Positions 32,587 through 40,681 of a stretch of DNA of 64,000 bases are shown one piece after another. This stretch comes from Lachnoclostridium sp. An118 (GTDB lineage Bacteria; Bacillota; Clostridia; Lachnospirales; Lachnospiraceae). Position 1 is the first letter of the stretch; every line of letters starts with the position of its first letter. The stretch covers positions 62,001 through 126,000 of the forward strand of contig NZ_NFLQ01000003.1 of the NCBI RefSeq assembly GCF_002160985.1, in the 5' to 3' direction. The notes beneath the pieces were generated by a model that was given only the letters and a program-made list of their open reading frames with translations, did no database searches and was not told the DNA's origin. The position numbers and the translations under genes were made by a program.

Positions 32587-32753
32587 GTAAATAACCTTTC
32601 TGTCTACGCAGTATAAAGCGGCAGCTATTCAGCAAGCCGCGTTTTCATTGAACCATTACTCAATTAACAGCTGCTCGCCATTATTGAGAGCTATGGTATA
32701 GAACAGAAAGCAAGATTTACTTTAGATTTATACAAGATTTGCACAAGAAATAC

Positions 32754-33440
32754 CTATACTTCGAATTTGTAGCCTATTCCTCGAATGCTTTTAATATGTT
32801 CTGATGCAGTTTCCGAACTTTTTAACTTTTTCCGTAAATTACTTATATGGCTTGAAATCGCATTGCGTGAATAAAACGAAAAATCATCATGCCAAACAGA
32901 ATCCATTATCATTTCATAAGTATAGACTTGCCGTTGATTCATAATTAGCAGCGCAAGAATATCAAACTCTTTTTCGGTCAAATCAATGCATACCCCAGCT
33001 ATCTCTACAGACCTGTACTCTAAGCAGAAAGACAAGTCTTTCACAGTGATGATTGTTAGCGGTCTTCTTTTATCTTTTGGTATTTTCAAACAATTTCTCA
33101 TACTATTTTTCTCTGAAAACATTTCTACCATAGGATGATTATAGGTATGTAAATATTGAGCAGCACCAAAATGGACACATGCATACCGCTGTTCCTCCGA
33201 ATATGAAGGTGGCACAACAATAATTGGTACCGCACGTTTTTGTCTCAAGATATCCAAATCGTCTTGTGGAATCACATCAGAGCAAATAGCTACGCATATA
33301 TATTCTTTAAAAGACAGCATTGCGGCCGCTTGTTTAATATTATCAGCATAGTCAAATTCAATTTCAAATTCTTTCCATCGGCCAGCAGTAACCTCATATT
33401 CATTATAGGCGTATCCTACGCCCAATACATGCGGAACCAT
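32754..33440 (-). CDS. OmpR-type winged-helix regulator with degenerate receiver
   Basis: The 228-residue protein has a C-terminal OmpR/PhoB winged helix (about 130-228): VCIDLTEKEFDILALLIMNQ, then AISSHISNLRKKL and IKSIRGIGYKFEV. The N-terminal part resembles a receiver domain in pattern, but the phospho-acceptor position reads ICSD without the expected Asp and the conserved Lys is absent. It probably works without phosphorylation. The ATG has GGAGGT 6 bases upstream. It follows the radical SAM and degV genes in the same direction and is a likely regulator of them. Confidence 0.8.
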   Translation of the reverse strand: MVPHVLGVGYAYNEYEVTAGRWKEFEIEFDYADNIKQAAAMLSFKEYICVAICSDVIPQDDLDILRQKRAVPIIVVPPSYSEEQRYACVHFGAAQYLHTYNHPMVEMFSEKNSMRNCLKIPKDKRRPLTIITVKDLSFCLEYRSVEIAGVCIDLTEKEFDILALLIMNQRQVYTYEMIMDSVWHDDFSFYSRNAISSHISNLRKKLKSSETASEHIKSIRGIGYKFEV

Positions 33441-33476
33441 ATGTTCACCTCCTACTACTTCTAGCAGACAGTTCAA

Positions 33477-33505
33477 AGCTGCCGAGCATAAGTTACCCGG
33501 CAGCT
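33477..33505 (-). terminator. Hairpin between degV and the winged-helix gene
   Basis: AGCTGCCG/CGGCAGCT is a perfect 8-base stem with a weak T-run (TTTG) on the minus strand, so it is a weak or partial terminator at best. Confidence 0.45.
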
Positions 33506-33567
33506 CTAAACAAAACTATATTTTTCTATGATGGAGAATGCTTTTTTGCGTATCTACAAATCCTCCG

Positions 33568-34440
33568 TCATCGATTATTTCCCCAGTAAATCAATGCCAG
33601 TGCGCCGGGACCGGTGTGTGCTCCGATGATAGGGCCAATATAAGCAATACAAATCTCAGAATCCGGGAATTGTTCCAACAACCTTTCTTTCAGCATATCT
33701 GCTGCTTCAGGGTCATCGGCATGACCTATCAGAATCGATTTACCAAGTTCAGGTTTCCAGCCCTGTTCCATTCGGGCAATCTGAGTGGTAACAGCCTTTT
33801 TTCTTCCACGAGGTTTTTCCACTGCTTGCAGCTTTCCTTCGCTGTCCACATGAAGCAACGGTTTGATCTGCAAAGCCGTTCCCATTGCGGCTGCGGCACC
33901 TGAAACCCGCCCGCCATGTTTCAAATGGGTAAAGGTATCAACCGTAAACCAATGACATACCTCTAATCGGTGTTCCATGACCCAAGAAGCCAATTCATCA
34001 ATAGACAGTCCTTCCCTCTGCTTTTTCGCAGCTTCTCTGACTAAAAACCCTTCACCCACTGCGGCAGCAAGCGTATCAATGCAGATGATTCTTCTTTCCG
34101 GATATTCCTGCTGTAGTTCTTCAACCGCTAAAAACGCAGACTGATATGTACCTGACAGACCAGAGGAAAAACAGAGATACAGAATATCGGTTCCCTGTCG
34201 CAGACAGGGTTCAAAATGCTTAAAATAAATCGTTGGGTTGATTTGTGAGGTCGTTGCAAAATTCCCAGCTCTTTGCAAGCGGTAGAACTCCTTGGCTGTG
34301 ATTCCTTCCGGGGAACCATATGAGTATTCTGTTCCGCCGATCTCAACATTCATAGGAATCATTTCAACAGATGGCAGACCTGCGGTTAACTCCGGTGCGA
34401 GATCTGAGGTGGCATCTGTGAAAATTTGATAGCCGTCCAT
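33568..34440 (-). CDS. DegV-family fatty-acid-binding protein
   Basis: DegV/FakB proteins bind a fatty acid and present it to a kinase (FakA). The 290-residue protein shows TDATSDL near the start, ATTSQINP, LCFSSGLSGTYQSA, GRVSGAAAAMGTALQIKPLL and GPIIGAHTGPGALALIYWG, the family hallmarks. No FakA gene is nearby. The ATG overlaps the stop of the radical SAM gene by one base (TGATG), which points to coupled translation. An adjacent in-frame GTG one codon upstream is an alternative. Confidence 0.9.
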   Translation of the reverse strand: MDGYQIFTDATSDLAPELTAGLPSVEMIPMNVEIGGTEYSYGSPEGITAKEFYRLQRAGNFATTSQINPTIYFKHFEPCLRQGTDILYLCFSSGLSGTYQSAFLAVEELQQEYPERRIICIDTLAAAVGEGFLVREAAKKQREGLSIDELASWVMEHRLEVCHWFTVDTFTHLKHGGRVSGAAAAMGTALQIKPLLHVDSEGKLQAVEKPRGRKKAVTTQIARMEQGWKPELGKSILIGHADDPEAADMLKERLLEQFPDSEICIAYIGPIIGAHTGPGALALIYWGNNR

Positions 34441-35804
34441 CACTTCTTACACCCACTACAGCCCTGACAAGCAGCCCACAGCTCATCGGCCTTCGGCTTC
34501 CAGGTTTCTGCATAAAGTGTAGTCTTATCACACAGATGGTCAACACTTTCCGGGGACTGATACTCGGTAGAATGGGCACCGGATTTCTTTACCATGCTAC
34601 GCAGACATTCAGGATTTTCCAGCATAGGACACGGCTGGAACATATTATCATTAAAGGGCTGACCGTCGTGATAGGCCATAAACAGCGGAGACTGATATGC
34701 TTCCAGCAGGGTCTTTTCACGGATGTTGGAGTCAGAGTAATGGATAAAAGCGCAAGGCTCAATGTCACCATTGGCATTGATATGCAGATAGTTGCGGCCA
34801 CCAGCAATACAGCCGTTTACAAATTTCGCATCATTCTGAAAGTCAATTGTGAAAATAGGCTTTGTGCTACGGTATTCGCAGATGCGGTTATACATCTTTT
34901 CACGCTGGTCAGGAGACGGGAGCAGCTCCACAGCGGAATCGTTGCCCACAGGCATATAGTGGAAGAACCATGCGAACTTCGCACCGCACTCCACCAGATG
35001 ATCGAAGAACTCATCCGAGCTGATGGAGTCGATGTTCTTGCTGGTATAGCACCCAGATACGCCGAAAGGCAGCTTCTTTTCTTTCAGAATCTTCATCGCC
35101 CGCATAGTAGCCTGATAAGTACCCTTGCCACGGCGGAAATCAGTAGCTTCCTCGAAGCCTTCAATGCTGATGGCCGGGTAGAAGTTCTTCACCCGCAGCA
35201 TCTCATCGGCAAACTTCTCATCGATAAGGGTACCGTTGGTAAAGGCAGAGAATACGCAGTCAGGATGCGCTTCACACAGGCGGAGCAGATCGTTCTTGCG
35301 TACCATAGGTTCACCGCCGGTGTAGAGGAACATATAGGTTCCCAGTTCATTGGCCTGATTGATGATGTCATCCAGTTCCTCATAGCTCAGATTCAGCTTA
35401 TTACCGTATTCTGCCGCCCAACAGCCGGTGCAATGAAGGTTGCAGGCGGAAGTGGGGTCCATCAGGATTGCCCAGGGGATATTGCAGCCGTACTTTTCAC
35501 GATTAGCCACCTGCTTGCGGCTGCCTAAGAGAGATGCATTGACAATAAAATTGCGGAAGAACACTTTGCGGACTTCAGAATCAATGTCCGTCCAAAGGCT
35601 GTTGATCAGGCGCATCCAGTTGCTGTCAGGCTGCTCCATCACCTTACGGATTTGCTGGCGCTGTGTGAGATAGAGGTTATCCTTATCGAACTTATCCGCC
35701 CAATCTAACAACTTGGGGAATGCTTCCTGCGGATTGCTGTCAACATATTTCAGCACTTGATTGACGGCGAAAGCCTGTGCGCTGTCTTTAATAGAATTAC
35801 TCAT
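34440..35804 (-). CDS. Radical SAM/SPASM-type protein
   Basis: A 454-residue enzyme with the radical SAM cluster motif CNLHCTGCW (about 120-127), TGGEP, and a C-terminal cysteine-rich region (CIAGGRNYLHINANGDIEPCAFIHYS, CPMLENPECL, CQGCSGCKK) that could hold extra Fe-S clusters as in SPASM proteins. The N-terminal 110 residues form a helical extension. The substrate is unknown. AAGGAG precedes the ATG. It is coupled to degV and lies between a terminator-bounded KTR gene and the winged-helix regulator; similar units are seen in clostridial elements. Confidence 0.85.
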   Translation of the reverse strand: MSNSIKDSAQAFAVNQVLKYVDSNPQEAFPKLLDWADKFDKDNLYLTQRQQIRKVMEQPDSNWMRLINSLWTDIDSEVRKVFFRNFIVNASLLGSRKQVANREKYGCNIPWAILMDPTSACNLHCTGCWAAEYGNKLNLSYEELDDIINQANELGTYMFLYTGGEPMVRKNDLLRLCEAHPDCVFSAFTNGTLIDEKFADEMLRVKNFYPAISIEGFEEATDFRRGKGTYQATMRAMKILKEKKLPFGVSGCYTSKNIDSISSDEFFDHLVECGAKFAWFFHYMPVGNDSAVELLPSPDQREKMYNRICEYRSTKPIFTIDFQNDAKFVNGCIAGGRNYLHINANGDIEPCAFIHYSDSNIREKTLLEAYQSPLFMAYHDGQPFNDNMFQPCPMLENPECLRSMVKKSGAHSTEYQSPESVDHLCDKTTLYAETWKPKADELWAACQGCSGCKK

Positions 35805-35837
35805 GGTTTTGTCTCCTTTTCTATCTTAAAAGCAAAA

Positions 35838-35881
35838 AGAGCCGATAATCCGCAGCACAAGGCTAACGGGTTATCGGCTCT
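35838..35881 (-). terminator. Terminator between the KTR gene and the radical SAM gene
   Basis: AGAGCCGATAA/TTATCGGCTCT is a perfect 11-base stem with a 22-base loop, followed on the minus strand by TTTTTGC. Confidence 0.75.
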
Positions 35882-35885
35882 GCGT

Positions 35886-36059
35886 CTATGCGTCTGGCTC
35901 TGTGATAACTGTGGTATTGAATTGTTTTACGCTGATTATTATTTCCCGTTTGCACTTCGGACAGTATAGCGGAAAATTTTCAAGTACTGTATTATCACAG
36001 ATTTTAATTCTCGTTTTTTTGTTGCAGTTGGGGCATAATAGCCATTCGTTTTTTTTCAT
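35886..36059 (-). CDS. Cysteine-rich KTR-type small protein
   Basis: A 57-residue protein with two CPxC pairs (CPNCNKKTRIKI, CPKCKREI) ending TEPDA. It matches the cysteine-rich KTR proteins that recur in clostridial mobile elements; the fold is a zinc ribbon and the function is unknown. I start at MKKNEWLLCPNC, the usual beginning, though the ribosome site there is weak. It ends right before the terminator hairpin. Confidence 0.75.
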   Translation of the reverse strand: MKKNEWLLCPNCNKKTRIKICDNTVLENFPLYCPKCKREIIISVKQFNTTVITEPDA

Positions 36060-36104
36060 TCTTTGTTTTTCATCAGATAATAGAATATCTATGGACAATT
36101 ACAT

Positions 36105-36345
36105 TTACAACTCACGCAGTTTCCACCGCCTTGTAGAAACCATTACACACGCGCCCACAATGAGTACTGTTAAGACGATGTAGGAAAGATAGACGCCATT
36201 TAGTGCTACTTCATACACATCATAGTACCGCAGAGGGGTCAGATAATCCAAGAAACGATTCCCTGTGTACTCGGCAGTAAAGGCCAACACATAGGCGGCC
36301 AATACGAAAACCGTACCGGCGCGTACCGCGGCCTTATAAGATTTA
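36105..36345 (-). pseudogene. C-terminal remnant of an ABC-2 permease
   Basis: The frame reads YKAAVRAGTVFVLAAYVLAF then two more membrane helices and ends TRRWKLREL, which is the end of an ABC-2 type permease. It has no start and joins in a different frame to the truncated ATPase gene. A deletion probably removed the rest of the ATPase and most of the permease. Confidence 0.7.
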
Positions 36346-36730
36346 TCTTGCGGGACAAATCCAGATTGAGCCTGTCGGCAAGCTCCTTCATCTTTGTCTT
36401 GCAGTCCATGTTGTACAGATCGGCGGTGTACTGCAAAAGTTCACGGACTTTCATGTTTTCGTAATAGCTGTTCTCGCTGGGCAGATAGCCCACATCCCTG
36501 GCGATGACGCTGGCCTTGGAGTGACAGTCCAAATCGAAGATAGATGCGCTGCCTCCGGTGGGACGGATCAGCCCCATTAGGGTGCGGATCGTGGTGGACT
36601 TACCCGCACCGTTGGGGCCGATAAAGCCGAAAAACTCTCCCTGGTTGACAGAGAAACTGAGGTTATTGATTCCTCGATGCTTCCCATAGTGCTTGGTCAA
36701 TTCATTCAAGACAATCGCTTGTTCACTCAT
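36239..36730 (-). pseudogene. Truncated ABC transporter ATPase
   Basis: The first 130 residues are a good ABC ATPase (Walker A GPNGAGKST, about 39-47; Q-loop region GYLPSENSYYENMKVREL). The signature, Walker B and H-loop are gone: after DLSRKI the frame runs out of phase through the permease remnant and stops. The gene start overlaps the tetR stop by ATGA, the arrangement of an intact TetR-ABC operon. The product cannot hydrolyse ATP. Confidence 0.8.
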
Positions 36731-37344
36731 TTCAAATACTCCTCCTTATAAAAATTTTTCCGCAGAATTGCGATGTTCTTCTCAAAATCCTCCATGACAG
36801 CCTGAAAATCGAAAGCCGCCGCCCCCCGGTACCCGGCCGCATAGCCCTCGGCCATCAGAAGCAGCATCTGAAAGACCGGCTGGGCATCCTCTGGGTCTTT
36901 GAATTTCAAAGCATCCTCTTCCCGCAGAACAAGATCGTTTCGGAATCTGCCGGTCTCCTCCGTCAGGATCGCCAGCGTATCCGTCACCTCGGGAGAATTT
37001 TCCTCCCAGGCACTGGTAATAAACTGCAAGATAAAAGGCTGATTTTGGAGCCCCTCCATTTTCATGCGGCTGGATGCCAGAATCCTGTCGAACAAATCTG
37101 TTTCGGAATCGAGGGCTTCCTTATCAAATAGTCCCTCTATGATTTTCTTGCAGTATTCCAGCAGGTAAATGTAGAGCTGCTTTTTACTGCCGAAATACTG
37201 AAACACAGACGCTTTGGAAATGTGTGCGGCTACCGCAATATCATTGATTGAGGCTTTTTCATAACCAAACTTGCCGAAGCACTGGAACGCCGCATTGAGA
37301 ATGGTCAATCTCTTTTCTTCGGTCAGGGCCAAAAATTTGTTCAA
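36727..37344 (-). CDS. TetR-family repressor
   Basis: The 205-residue protein has a TetR HTH near the N-terminus (AAFQCFGKFGYEKASINDIAVAAHISKASVFQYFGSKKQ) and an all-helical ligand domain. The start is a TTG with AGGAGG 7 bases upstream. Its promoter carries two copies of a palindrome that are probably its own operators. It originally regulated the ABC exporter genes that follow, which are now broken. A second copy of its first 33 codons and promoter lies in inverted orientation at 37858-38029. Confidence 0.88.
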   Translation of the reverse strand: MNKFLALTEEKRLTILNAAFQCFGKFGYEKASINDIAVAAHISKASVFQYFGSKKQLYIYLLEYCKKIIEGLFDKEALDSETDLFDRILASSRMKMEGLQNQPFILQFITSAWEENSPEVTDTLAILTEETGRFRNDLVLREEDALKFKDPEDAQPVFQMLLLMAEGYAAGYRGAAAFDFQAVMEDFEKNIAILRKNFYKEEYLK

Positions 37345-37418
37345 TTCATTTCCTCCTTTTTACACAATAACCGTTTCGGTTATTTAGAGTATAGCACCAA
37401 TAACCGAAACGGTCAAGT
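37247..37418 (-). repeat. Inverted repeat, left arm (tetR promoter and first codons)
   Basis: About 172 bases matching 37858-38029 in inverted orientation without gaps and with only a few substitutions. It includes the tetR promoter, both operator palindromes, the ribosome site and 33 codons. Confidence 0.85.
37366..37417 (-). promoter_or_regulatory. tetR promoter with two operator palindromes
   Basis: On the minus strand TTGACC and TATACT are 17 bases apart (37411-37416 and 37388-37393). AATAACCG-TTT-CGGTTATT at 37366-37384 and a slightly degenerate copy at 37399-37417, which covers the -35 element, are likely TetR operators. Confidence 0.75.
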
Positions 37419-37573
37419 ATTTTGGAGTATGATTCAAAAGTTTTCTTTTTATACTGTTAGACCAACGAAGATTAGTCTCGAAAGTACCGGTGTGTTCAAG
37501 TCAGCAGTTGCACGAAAATGTAATTCGTTCAAATACTACTACCTGAAATATAAAATTACATTGGGTGATGTCT

Positions 37574-37930
37574 ATGAAATTTGAACGCGATGAGCGCAAA
37601 TTTGATTTCCACGATATAGGGTGCGAGATAAAGCGCAAAAGAGAAACCAGCGGGATGACACAGGATCAACTGGCCCTTATCATTGACCGTGATCCCCGCA
37701 CCATCATATATAACGAAAACGACGGTCAGCATCCGAGCTTGAACACTTTTTATCAGATGGTGACAATGTTCGATATATCGGTGGATCAGTTCTTTTATCC
37801 AGACATGAGCGCAGATGACGCTTGCAAAAAGCGCATCAATACACTTGCTGCATTAACACTTGACCGATTCGGTTATTGGTGCTATACTCTGAATAACCGA
37901 AACGGTTATTGTGTAAGAAGAAGGAAATGA
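37574..37930 (+). CDS. XRE-type regulator, C-terminus replaced by the inverted repeat
   Basis: The 118-residue frame has a XRE HTH (IGCEIKRKRETSGMTQDQLALIIDRDPRTIIYNEN, about 15-50) and a following helix region with DISVDQFFYPD. From about position 37858 the frame runs into the duplicated tetR promoter DNA, so the last 24 or so residues (ending NGYCVRRRK) are not native. The start is uncertain among GTG 37565, ATG 37568 and ATG 37574. It may still bind DNA, but is best treated as truncated. Confidence 0.6.
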   Translation: MKFERDERKFDFHDIGCEIKRKRETSGMTQDQLALIIDRDPRTIIYNENDGQHPSLNTFYQMVTMFDISVDQFFYPDMSADDACKKRINTLAALTLDRFGYWCYTLNNRNGYCVRRRK

Positions 37931-38029
37931 ATTGAACAAATTTTTGGCCCTGACCGAAGAAAAGAGATTGACCATTCTCAATGCGGCGTTCCAGTGCTTC
38001 GGCAAGTTTGGTTATGAAAAAGCCTCAAT
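37858..38029 (+). repeat. Inverted repeat, right arm (second tetR promoter)
   Basis: Inverted copy of 37247-37418. Here TTGACC (37860) and TATACT (37883) are again 17 bases apart, and an intact operator palindrome lies at 37892-37910. The promoter points right, toward the hydrolase-cls-AI-2E genes. Confidence 0.85.
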
Positions 38030-38096
38030 GTCGATTCTGTTATATTACGCATATCGCAGAAAATTAAGTAAGAAAACTGCCAATGACAAAGAGTAA
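37932..38096 (+). pseudogene. Chimeric tetR fragment
   Basis: A TTG start followed by the first 33 codons of tetR, then an abrupt switch to unrelated codons (SILLYYAYRRKLSKK) and a stop. The tail resembles the end of a membrane protein. This 54-residue frame marks the breakpoint of the duplication; a functional product is unlikely because the HTH is cut. Confidence 0.65.
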
Positions 38097-38125
38097 GTTA
38101 TACCCACGTTATGAAAGGACGTGCT

Positions 38126-39106
38126 ATGAAGGATTCATTGAAAAAAGGATTGATAATAGGTGCTGCCGGTAGTGCGATTTGTGTGCTTTGGCATCATCTT
38201 CTAACCAAAAAGATGATGCAGCTCGCCATGGATCGGGTTGCGCCGCAGGACAGAAGCAACGGAAAAATGCGTGTGTCCGGTTCACCTGAAATGATAGAAA
38301 CCACTGAAATTGTAAAAAAGGCAGCTGGTCAGCTCGAAAAAAGCGGCTGTGACGTGGTGGAAATCACTGCTCACGACGGAATTTCATTGATTGGGCATTG
38401 GTGTCCCTGCGAAGAACCGAAAAGAACTATAGTTGCCATGCACGGGTGGCGTTCCTCCTGGTCACATGATTTTGGTCTAATCGCAGATTTCTGGCGCAAT
38501 AATCATTGTTCTGTACTCTACGCAGAGCAGCGGGGACAAAATAATAGCGGCGGCGACCATATGAGTTTAGGTTTGCTGGAACGCTACGATTGCCTGGCAT
38601 GGACAAATTGGATAAACGAGAAAACAGGAAAAAGCATTCCCATCTATCTTGCCGGGGTATCCATGGGTGCAACCTCTGTGCTAATGGCGTCCGAACTGGA
38701 ACTGCCGGATAATGTATTTGGAATCGCAGCGGACAGTGCATTTACTTCGCTCCATGCAATTTGGAAACATGTCTCCGAAAGCAATCTGCATATTCCTTAT
38801 GCTCTGCATAAAACAGGTGCCGATAGGATGTGCAAAAAGCGCATCCAAATGGATGCTGATGCTGCCTCAACTACAGAAGCGTTGAAGCACTGCCAAATTC
38901 CTGTTCTTTTTGTCCACGGAACAGATGACCACTTTGTTCCAGTTGAAATGACATACGAAAACTATAAAGCCTGTACATCAGAAAAGCGTCTGCTGATTGT
39001 TCCGGGCGCTGACCACTGTATGAGCTATCTCGTAGGAAAAAGCACCTACGAGCGCATTGCAAAAGAGTTTTGGGAATTTTGCGAACAGCGGAAAAAGAAT
39101 CCGTAG
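38126..39106 (+). CDS. Membrane-anchored alpha/beta hydrolase
   Basis: A 326-residue hydrolase with an N-terminal membrane anchor (about 6-25), the oxyanion loop in MHGWRSS, the nucleophile elbow GVSMGATS, the acid in VHGTDDHFVP and the catalytic His in GADHCMSY. The family includes esterases and acyl hydrolases; the substrate is unknown. The start at MKDSLKK has AAAGGA six bases upstream. It is first in a three-gene plus-strand operon with cardiolipin synthase and an AI-2E-family permease, so a role in the membrane envelope is plausible. Confidence 0.85.
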   Translation: MKDSLKKGLIIGAAGSAICVLWHHLLTKKMMQLAMDRVAPQDRSNGKMRVSGSPEMIETTEIVKKAAGQLEKSGCDVVEITAHDGISLIGHWCPCEEPKRTIVAMHGWRSSWSHDFGLIADFWRNNHCSVLYAEQRGQNNSGGDHMSLGLLERYDCLAWTNWINEKTGKSIPIYLAGVSMGATSVLMASELELPDNVFGIAADSAFTSLHAIWKHVSESNLHIPYALHKTGADRMCKKRIQMDADAASTTEALKHCQIPVLFVHGTDDHFVPVEMTYENYKACTSEKRLLIVPGADHCMSYLVGKSTYERIAKEFWEFCEQRKKNP

Positions 39107-39133
39107 ATTTGAGTTTGAAGGGGGGGAATCATT

Positions 39134-40669
39134 ATGCGCCAGCGTTGGCTCCGTGTCTTATTCCGTAGAAGGATGTTGACGATACTCCTGCTACTTTTAC
39201 AGGTATATTTTCTTATATGCCTTGTACTTGGGGGAAGTCAGCTTTCCCGAAATTTCAGTCGCCTACTGACAATCGTCAGTATCATTGCGGTGCTTTATAT
39301 CGTTTCCCAGAAAGACAAAGGCGCCTACAAAACTGCATGGGCGATCCTGATCCTAACCTTCCCGTTGTTTGGTGGACTGATGTATCTTTTGTCTAATGCA
39401 CAATCCTCGAAATGGCGCTTTGCAAAAAGTGTCCTCCATACACAACAAAAGGCAAAACCACTCTATGCACTCCCCGGCATTTGCTATGAAAGCGCAACAA
39501 AACAACTGCCTGAATATTACCCTCAAATTCATTACTTGCAGGAATACACGGGGTTTCCAATATATGCAGATACAGAAACACATTACCTTACACCGGGTGA
39601 ACGAAAGCTGGAAACACTTTTGGCGGAACTTGAAAAAGCCGAGAAGTACATATTTCTGGAATATTTCATCGTGCAGGAAGGCGTTATGTGGAACAGCATC
39701 TTGGAAGTTTTGAAGCGAAAAACCACGCAAGGCGTAACTGTGCGACTGATTTATGACGATATGGGTTGCTTTCTCACTCTTCCGAAAGACTACGCAAAGC
39801 AGCTAAAAAAACACGGTATCCAGTGCGCCGTATTCAATCCCTTCCGACCTGTTCTGACCGTAAAGCAAAATAACAGAGATCACCGAAAAATAGCGGTCAT
39901 TGATGGAAAGGTGGCTTTTACCGGAGGTATCAATCTGGCAGATGAATACATCAACGCCATTGAGAAACACGGACACTGGAAAGATGCAGCGATCATGCTG
40001 AAAGGCAAAGCCGCATGGAGTTTCACACTAATTTTTTTACAGACGTGGGAAATTTGTACCCATACAGACGAGGACTACGAAATCTTCTACCCATGGAAAG
40101 AACAAGAGTGCCCTGTTACTGCAAAGGGGTTTGTTCAGCCATACGCTGACAGTCCAATGGATGAAGAAAATGTGGGCGAACACGTTTACCTGCATATCTT
40201 AAACAATGCAAAGAAGTACGTGTATATCAACACCCCATATCTGATTGTCGATGATAGTATGCTTTCCGCTTTGCGTCTTGCGGCAAAAAGTGGTGTAGAT
40301 ATACGCATCATCACACCCCACCGCTGGGATAAATGGTGGGTACACATGACCACACGCTCGTATTACCGAGAGCTGATAAAATCAGGCGTTAAAATCTACG
40401 AATATACCAATGGTTTCATCCACTCCAAAACCTTTGTGTCCGATGACCGTACTGCAACAGTCGGGACAACAAATTTGGATTTTCGCAGCTTATATCTGCA
40501 CTATGAATGTGGTGCTCTGCTCTATGAGGCCAAAGCTGTTATGGAAGTCAAGGAGGATTTTCTGCAAACGCTGGAGATATGCCAACAGGTGACAGAAAAG
40601 GATTGCAAAACAAATATCGTAGTGCATCTGCTCCAGGATATACTGCGGCTATTTGCACCACTAATGTAA
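39134..40669 (+). CDS. cls: Cardiolipin synthase
   Basis: A 511-residue phospholipase-D-family enzyme that joins phosphatidylglycerol molecules into cardiolipin. It has two N-terminal membrane helices (about 13-33 and 42-80), the first HKD motif HRKIAVIDGKVAFTGGINLAD (about 254) and the second HSKTFVSDDRTATVGTTNLD (about 433). GGGGGG precedes the ATG. It lies 27 bases after the hydrolase gene. The gene is cargo of the ICE rather than the chromosomal copy. Confidence 0.92.
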   Translation: MRQRWLRVLFRRRMLTILLLLLQVYFLICLVLGGSQLSRNFSRLLTIVSIIAVLYIVSQKDKGAYKTAWAILILTFPLFGGLMYLLSNAQSSKWRFAKSVLHTQQKAKPLYALPGICYESATKQLPEYYPQIHYLQEYTGFPIYADTETHYLTPGERKLETLLAELEKAEKYIFLEYFIVQEGVMWNSILEVLKRKTTQGVTVRLIYDDMGCFLTLPKDYAKQLKKHGIQCAVFNPFRPVLTVKQNNRDHRKIAVIDGKVAFTGGINLADEYINAIEKHGHWKDAAIMLKGKAAWSFTLIFLQTWEICTHTDEDYEIFYPWKEQECPVTAKGFVQPYADSPMDEENVGEHVYLHILNNAKKYVYINTPYLIVDDSMLSALRLAAKSGVDIRIITPHRWDKWWVHMTTRSYYRELIKSGVKIYEYTNGFIHSKTFVSDDRTATVGTTNLDFRSLYLHYECGALLYEAKAVMEVKEDFLQTLEICQQVTEKDCKTNIVVHLLQDILRLFAPLM

Positions 40670-40681
40670 GGAGGGTCTTGA

